NCBI GenBank assembly: GCA_022600695.1
Contig: JAHZJY010000098.1
Location: 1-9,829 of the forward strand
Direction of reading: 5' to 3'
Source: Actinomycetes bacterium
GTDB lineage: Bacteria; Actinomycetota; Actinomycetes; Mycobacteriales; Mycobacteriaceae
Length of the DNA: 9,829 nt
The notes beneath the pieces are model-generated. The model made no database searches. It worked only from the letters and a program-made list of their open reading frames with translations, and was not told where the DNA came from. This document shows positions 7,065-9,829 of this stretch, in pieces. How positions within the stretch are numbered: position 1 is the first letter of the stretch; each line of letters begins with the position of its first letter. The position numbers were made by a program, and so were the translations under genes.

Positions 7065-7095
7065 TTGCGGCGGGGGTGGCGCAGGTTGCTATCCT
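7065..7095 (+). promoter_or_regulatory. Probable promoter of tRNA-Gly
   Basis: TTGCGG (7065-7070) and TATCCT (7090-7095) are separated by 19 bp and lie 15 nt before the first base of the mature tRNA. The -10 fits TANNNT; the spacer is slightly long. Confidence 0.45.
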
Positions 7096-7110
7096 TCCTC
7101 AGCAGCACAT

Positions 7111-7181
7111 GCCGATGTAGTTCAATGGCAGAACATCAGCTTCCCAAGCTGAATACGCGGGTTCGATTCCCGTCATCGGCT
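7111..7181 (+). tRNA. tRNA-Gly (anticodon CCC)
   Basis: All four arms fold. The acceptor stem is GCCGATG (7111-7117) with CATCGGC (7174-7180). The D stem is GTTC/GAAC and the anticodon stem TCAGC/GCTGA. The loop TTCCCAA puts anticodon CCC at 7143-7145, reading GGG. The T arm is GCGGG-TTCGATT-CCCGT (one G-T pair), with a 4-nt variable region and discriminator T. CCA is not encoded. The 3' half, from the first base of the anticodon loop, is repeated about 1 kb downstream, marking this gene as an integration site. Confidence 0.95.
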
Positions 7182-7194
7182 CCGAAAGATCAGC
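7141..7194 (+). repeat. Left attachment-site copy (attL-like)
   Basis: This 54-bp stretch covers the tRNA from anticodon-loop position 32 to the discriminator plus 13 downstream bases. It recurs directly at 8098-8151 with 52 identical bases, and identity stops abruptly at both ends. Integration at a tRNA gene by a tyrosine recombinase typically leaves such a pair, with the element's own copy restoring the tRNA. Confidence 0.8.
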
Positions 7195-7394
7195 AGCATG
7201 CCCGCCAAAAATCGAGCCATCCAGGTTTCATTCTTGGCCGTGGTCTGACCATCGCAACACAACGCGTTCGACCCGAAATCGTTTGCTGCAGCCCGGTCAC
7301 CCCCGCATAGCTACGCGCGCGCAGAACGAGTCGCCACGCTCACCGTTGGCCACTGACTGCGTGATCACCGCACGATATAAGCCATCTGCAACAG

Positions 7395-7414
7395 GTGTGT
7401 ATATTAGTGTGTAT
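7395..7414. promoter_or_regulatory. Direct repeat over the vapB start, candidate operator
   Basis: GTGTGTAT occurs at 7395-7402 and 7407-7414, 12 bp apart, bracketing the TATATT hexamer and touching the ATG. Antitoxins of this class commonly repress their own promoter by binding repeats there, so this is a natural candidate site; binding is inferred. Confidence 0.35.
7400..7405 (+). promoter_or_regulatory. Probable -10 element of leaderless vapB
   Basis: TATATT fits TANNNT and ends 7 nt before the ATG at 7413, so transcription would start at or next to the A of the start codon. There is no Shine-Dalgarno. Confidence 0.55.
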
Positions 7415-7631
7415 GGCTCGGTTGAATGTGTATGTTCCCGACGATTTAGCGGAACGAGCAAGGGCGCGAGGATTGAACGTCTCAGCACTGACTCAGGCCG
7501 CGATCAGCGCCGAGTTGGAGAGTTCCGGAACCGACGTATGGCTCGACACGCTGGCGGCCAGAAGCACCACCACACGGCATGACGACGTGATCGATGCACT
7601 TGATGCCGCCCGCGACGAGTTCGGGGCATGA
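7413..7631 (+). CDS. vapB: Ribbon-helix-helix antitoxin, VapB type
   Basis: A 72-residue antitoxin. The N-terminus (MARLNVYVPDDLAERAR) is a DNA-binding beta strand and first helix, and LNVSALTQAAISAELE is the second helix of a ribbon-helix-helix fold. The acidic, probably flexible C-terminal half (from about 37, ending DALDAARDEFGA) would wrap and block the toxin. It would act in the cytoplasm, neutralising the toxin and repressing the operon. The ATG at 7413 begins the conserved fold; an in-frame GTG at 7395 would add six residues but lies within the promoter. Its TGA overlaps the toxin ATG in an ATGA junction. It lies within the tRNA-Gly insertion. Subfamily naming (VapB versus other RHH antitoxins) is from the PIN partner. 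Confidence 0.85.
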   Translation: MARLNVYVPDDLAERARARGLNVSALTQAAISAELESSGTDVWLDTLAARSTTTRHDDVIDALDAARDEFGA

Positions 7632-8035
7632 ATCTGCCCCCGGCGGCGGAGCATGTGGTCATCGACGCTAGTGCGATGGTCGATCTGCTCGCCCGGACAG
7701 AGGATCGCCACGCGGCAGTACGTGCGCGGCTAGCCCATACGGTCATGCACGCGCCGGCGCACTTCGACGCCGAAGTGTTATCGGCACTTGGCCGCTTGCA
7801 CCGCTCCGGCGTGCTCACCGTTGACGAGGTCGATGCGGCAGTGGACGAGCTTGGGCGGGCACCGGTGACCCGGCACGATCTCACGCCACTGCTTGCCGGA
7901 GCATGGTCGCGTCGCGACAGTCTCCGCCTCACCGATGCCGTCTACGTAGAACTCGCCCACACGGCCGATCTGGTGTTGCTGACAACGGATCAGCGATTGG
8001 CACGCGCTTGGCCGCCGGCCTATACGATCGCCTAG
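7628..8035 (+). CDS. vapC: PIN-domain toxin ribonuclease, VapC type
   Basis: A 135-residue PIN-domain protein, full length for VapC toxins, which are Mg2+-dependent RNases that usually cut tRNA or rRNA and stop translation. The acidic catalytic set appears intact: Asp13 in VVIDASAMVDLL, Glu49 in HFDAEVLSALGRL, Asp103 in LTDAVYVELA and Asp121 in LLTTDQRLARA. Nothing is broken, so it should be active unless restrained by the partner upstream. Translation is coupled to the antitoxin by ATGA, keeping toxin output dependent on antitoxin synthesis. It ends 62 nt before the right repeat copy. Target RNA cannot be read from sequence. Confidence 0.9.
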   Translation: MNLPPAAEHVVIDASAMVDLLARTEDRHAAVRARLAHTVMHAPAHFDAEVLSALGRLHRSGVLTVDEVDAAVDELGRAPVTRHDLTPLLAGAWSRRDSLRLTDAVYVELAHTADLVLLTTDQRLARAWPPAYTIA

Positions 8036-8097
8036 CCGAGCCCCTGGACTGTGAACCTGAACGAGGCACCGAGGCACGTGGGTGTCACCTGGCCTCA

Positions 8098-8151
8098 TTC
8101 CCAAGCTGAGTACGCGGGTCCGATTCCCGTCATCGGCTCCGAAAGATCAGC
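8098..8151 (+). repeat. Right attachment-site copy with displaced tRNA-Gly 3' half (attR-like)
   Basis: Copy of 7141-7194 with two changes: G for A at 8110 (variable region) and C for T at 8120. The second falls on tRNA position 55, the near-universal T/pseudouridine of the T loop, so this copy has lost a key base. There is no 5' half: upstream (to 8097) is unrelated, so it is a fragment, not a second tRNA. It includes the stop codon of the DsbB gene (8147-8149). Confidence 0.8.
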
Positions 8152-8800
8152 GGCCGGACAGCTGATCGATCAGGGTGTAGCCGGTCGGGTCGTCCGGGAG
8201 CACCCAGGCGAACCCCTCCAGGAAGATGATCGCGACGACATTGGCCGCGACCACTGCGATGAAGATCCAGATGATGACGGTCGAGGCTCTCCACAATGCG
8301 GTGTCCGGGGCCGGCGCCCGGGGAATCCCGCGCGGCGTCAGGACCATTTGAATACCGCAGTAGGCGATAACAATGACGAACGTGACCAGCGCCCAGGTGT
8401 AGAGGTGCAGTCCGAGAACCGGTGCGCCATACCCTGGATCGCCGGGTTCGATGTGCAGCAGGATCTGACGGACTGACACCTCCGCGCCGCCGATCAGCGC
8501 GCCGAGCAGGCCCATCCCGAGCCCCTGGGTGTATTTGGCTGTCGTCAGCGTTCCGCGGCGGGCCTGCATGACGATCAGCAGGGCGCCCGCTGTGGACAGG
8601 ATCATGCCGTAGCGCTGCAGCATGCACAGCGGGCAGGGAAACTCGCCCTCCGCGAACTGGATGTAGAAGGCGCTGAGCATGACGAAGCTGTAGGCGAAGA
8701 TCCAGGCGTGCAGACCCCAGAAGCTGAAGACGCTCCAAAACCCGCCCTGGTTTTCGGGCTCGCCGGTGATCTCGACCTTTTCCACGGTGACCTCGGCCAT
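8147..8800 (-). CDS. DsbB-family disulfide-bond membrane protein
   Basis: A 217-residue integral membrane protein with the DsbB signature FPCPLCMLQRYGM: Cys56 and Cys59 in CPLC followed by Gln-Arg, next to the outer face after helix 1 (about 28-48). Further helices are at about 64-79, 92-106, 125-149 and 168-193. DsbB oxidises a periplasmic thiol oxidoreductase and passes electrons to quinone. Classical DsbB has a second cysteine pair in the loop between helices 3 and 4; here that loop (about 107-124, with LHIEPGDPGYGAP) has none, and the only other cysteine (148) is in a helix. The quinone-coupled half may remain, but the relay differs. ATG at 8800 overlaps the stop of the small upstream gene. 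It is not a VKOR, the usual mycobacterial oxidase: CPLCxxQR is the DsbB form. Confidence 0.88.
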   Translation of the reverse strand: MAEVTVEKVEITGEPENQGGFWSVFSFWGLHAWIFAYSFVMLSAFYIQFAEGEFPCPLCMLQRYGMILSTAGALLIVMQARRGTLTTAKYTQGLGMGLLGALIGGAEVSVRQILLHIEPGDPGYGAPVLGLHLYTWALVTFVIVIAYCGIQMVLTPRGIPRAPAPDTALWRASTVIIWIFIAVVAANVVAIIFLEGFAWVLPDDPTGYTLIDQLSGR

Positions 8801-8958
8801 CAGAAGCTCAGATCCAGTGCGGAAGTCACATGAAAGCGGAACAGGCCCACCACCGCGACCAGACCGACGAACCACAGTGTGATGATCAGGTGACGATTGG
8901 CACCCCGCCAGATCAGGAGAACGATCGCCAGTAGCAGGATCATGATGAGAATGTCCAC
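8800..8958 (-). CDS. Small membrane protein, DUF5993 type (52 aa)
   Basis: A 52-residue protein with two hydrophobic helices (about 3-17, DILIMILLLAIVLLIW, and 24-40) joined by the short basic turn RGANRHL, ending HVTSALDLSF. This matches small proteins annotated DUF5993, which I recall as usual neighbours of DsbB genes. Its TGA overlaps the ATG of the DsbB gene (TGATG), a strong sign of translational coupling and of joint function, perhaps as a DsbB partner subunit; that role is inference. The GTG at 8958 is preferred over the internal ATG five codons later because it gives the expected MDILI opening. No Shine-Dalgarno is present; TATTGT lies 6 nt upstream, suggesting a leaderless start. Confidence 0.82.
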   Translation of the reverse strand: MDILIMILLLAIVLLIWRGANRHLIITLWFVGLVAVVGLFRFHVTSALDLSF

Positions 8959-8964
8959 GGGCGA

Positions 8965-8970
8965 ACAATA
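8965..8970 (-). promoter_or_regulatory. Possible -10 element of leaderless DUF5993-DsbB transcript
   Basis: TATTGT on the minus strand fits TANNNT and ends 6 nt before the GTG at 8958. It directly abuts the upstream terminator hairpin, so the T-rich end of one gene may double as the promoter of the next. Confidence 0.4.
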
Positions 8971-8987
8971 AGCCGTCACGGACGGCT
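8965..8987 (-). terminator. Intrinsic terminator of the GH16 gene
   Basis: On the minus strand, 10 nt after the glucanase stop, AGCCGTC and GACGGCT form a perfect 7-bp stem with a 3-nt loop, followed at once by TATTGTT. Stem plus T-rich tail fits a Rho-independent terminator. Confidence 0.6.
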
Positions 8988-8997
8988 GTGGGCTGAT

Positions 8998-9829
8998 TTA
9001 GCCCGGGAAGATCCGCACCCAGTCGACCAGCATCTGGCACGGGTAGTCACCCTGGGAGGCATCCTTACCGCCGGTACCGCCCACCGCGACGTTGAAGATC
9101 GGTTGCATCATGAAACCGGGGTCGTTGAATGCCCAGTCGTCGATCGAGTAGGCCGGCACCTCGAAATACGGTTCCATACCGGGTTCGTAGTCCTGCCAGA
9201 AGTACATTCCGGCATCGGTCCACGTCAGCCGCCAGGTGTGCCAGTCAGTGTCCACCGGGTAGGGCATCGTGGCGAAGGATGTGCCGTCCAGACGGGCGTG
9301 CACCGTGGAACCCGAGGGCCACTCCATGTTCCCGTACCACTCGACAAGATCGACCTCGCCCCCGCGTGGCTTGCTGTCATTGAGCACCCACCAGGCCGGC
9401 CAGGCGCCGGGGGTGAGACATTCCATCTTCACCCGCGCCTCGAAGGTGTGGTTGATCGGCGCCGCGAATTTACCGACCACCTTGCCGCTGACGTACTTGC
9501 CCGGGCCCTCCCGGGTGGCGCGGATGACGAGGTTCGAGTTGCCGTCCAGGAAGACGTGTTCCCGGTCGTCGCTGTACTGACCCATGTTCTCCGGGCGATC
9601 CCAGAACACCGGGTTCTTGATCAGTTCCCGCCGCTGCGCGATGCTCCACAGCGCCGGATTCGGGGCCGAGCCGGCCGGACCGTTGAAATCGTCCCCGAGA
9701 GGGCCGGGCACGGCCGCCGCGGGTGGCGGTGGGACGCCGGGCGCCCCGGGGGGCGGTGGCGGTCCGACCGGAGCCTCCGGGCCAGGCAACGGGGGCTCGG
9801 GGTTGGCGGCGGCATTGGGGGCGGGAACC
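8998..9829 (-). CDS. Secreted GH16 beta-glucanase (Rv0315-like), N-terminus outside the window
   Basis: The last 276 residues of a glycoside hydrolase family 16 protein resembling Rv0315, annotated as a beta-1,3-glucanase. The visible start is a Pro/Ala-rich linker (PVGPPPPPGAPGVPPPP), then the jelly-roll domain: DDFNGPAG, LDGNSNLVIRATRE, the catalytic GGEVDLVEWYGN with the ExDxxE set (Glu codon 9355-9357, Asp 9349-9351, Glu 9340-9342), DTDWHTWRLTWT, FNVAVGGTGG and the end MLVDWVRIFPG. Both catalytic glutamates are present, so it should hydrolyse or remodel beta-1,3-glucan-like polymers outside the cell. The signal peptide, expected before the linker, is beyond the window. The frame stays open to the edge, so this is an edge truncation, not a broken gene. 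A terminator follows the stop. Confidence 0.93.
   Translation of the reverse strand, partial: VPAPNAAANPEPPLPGPEAPVGPPPPPGAPGVPPPPAAAVPGPLGDDFNGPAGSAPNPALWSIAQRRELIKNPVFWDRPENMGQYSDDREHVFLDGNSNLVIRATREGPGKYVSGKVVGKFAAPINHTFEARVKMECLTPGAWPAWWVLNDSKPRGGEVDLVEWYGNMEWPSGSTVHARLDGTSFATMPYPVDTDWHTWRLTWTDAGMYFWQDYEPGMEPYFEVPAYSIDDWAFNDPGFMMQPIFNVAVGGTGGKDASQGDYPCQMLVDWVRIFPG

Larger units (their letters stand above)
7142..8098. mobile_element. 957-bp tRNA-integrated insertion carrying a toxin-antitoxin pair
   Basis: The two 54-bp repeat copies are offset by exactly 957 bp, the size of the inserted segment; boundaries are approximate because crossover can lie anywhere in the repeat. Inside are a vapBC-like operon and about 218 bp of leader (7195-7412) where I see no gene, RNA or recombinase remnant. 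That leader has A/T-rich patches unlike the neighbouring genes. The segment lacks an integrase, so it is either a remnant of a larger island or a small cassette moved by an enzyme supplied elsewhere. An ancient local duplication is the alternative. Confidence 0.65.

Noticed and set aside
7001..7108. N-terminal extension of Dcd
   Set aside because: The added residues do not resemble the family, and 190 aa from the GTG at 7000 equals the known mycobacterial length.
7065..7310. 81-codon frame across the tRNA gene
   Set aside because: It reads through a fully folding tRNA and has no homology-like features or ribosome binding site.
7358..7372. GTGATCAC palindrome (7361-7368) upstream of vapB as an operator
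   Set aside because: Eight bases around a GATC core are easily found by chance, and it lies about 45 bp before the start; the direct repeat at 7395-7414 is better placed.
8051..8476. 141-codon plus-strand frame across the right repeat
   Set aside because: It is antisense to the DsbB gene and starts in the insertion's tail; no recognisable domain.
8147..8800. Assignment as vitamin K epoxide reductase (VKOR), the common mycobacterial disulfide oxidase
   Set aside because: The CPLCxxQR motif and surrounding sequence are the DsbB form; the paired loop cysteines of VKOR are absent.
8801..9040. N-terminal extension of the DsbB protein to 9040
   Set aside because: It runs through the terminator, the GH16 3' end and the DUF5993 gene in another frame; the ATG at 8800 fits the TGATG coupling.

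Overview
The window is high-GC actinobacterial DNA whose best-recognised products (an AspC/AlaA-type aminotransferase, RmlA, Dcd, a proline/threonine-rich Rv0312-like protein and an Rv0315-like GH16 glucanase) match Mycobacterium proteins, in a partly conserved M. tuberculosis Rv0312-Rv0338 neighbourhood. It is most likely a non-tuberculous Mycobacterium or Mycolicibacterium chromosome. Family names are recognition from memory of the proteins, not a database search.

Layout. Positions 1-2629 (+): a probable 3' end of an upstream gene, an alanine-type aminotransferase, and a YibE/F-family membrane protein 3 nt behind it. That gene runs 50 bp into the 3' end of the opposite-strand rmlA. Positions 2580-7000 (-), in transcription order: dcd, a large Hsp70-like/transmembrane/Pro-Thr-rich protein (DUF7159-like), a mycothiol-dependent maleylpyruvate isomerase-domain protein, a SnoaL-like protein and rmlA. 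Hairpins after dcd and after the DUF7159-like gene suggest separate units, with the last three genes forming one operon. Positions 7111-7181 (+): tRNA-Gly(CCC), divergent from dcd.

Positions 7182-8151: a small genomic insertion. The 3' half of the tRNA gene plus 13 downstream bases (7141-7194) is repeated directly at 8098-8151 (54 bp, 52 identical), the signature of attL/attR after site-specific integration at a tRNA gene. The only genes between the repeats are a vapBC-type toxin-antitoxin pair; no integrase is visible. The second repeat copy contains the stop codon of the next gene.

Positions 8147-9829 (-): a DsbB-type membrane protein, preceded and translationally coupled (TGATG) to a 52-aa membrane protein of DUF5993 type, then an intrinsic terminator and the 3' portion of a secreted GH16 beta-glucanase that runs off the window. 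Four genes (vapB, dcd, the MDMPI gene, the DUF5993 gene) share one start geometry: a TANNNT hexamer 6-7 nt before the start codon and no Shine-Dalgarno, which suggests leaderless transcripts.

The most notable points are the 957-bp toxin-antitoxin insertion at tRNA-Gly, the coupled DUF5993-DsbB pair whose DsbB has only one cysteine pair, and the chaperone-like domain tied to a surface-type PTTTP-repeat tail.
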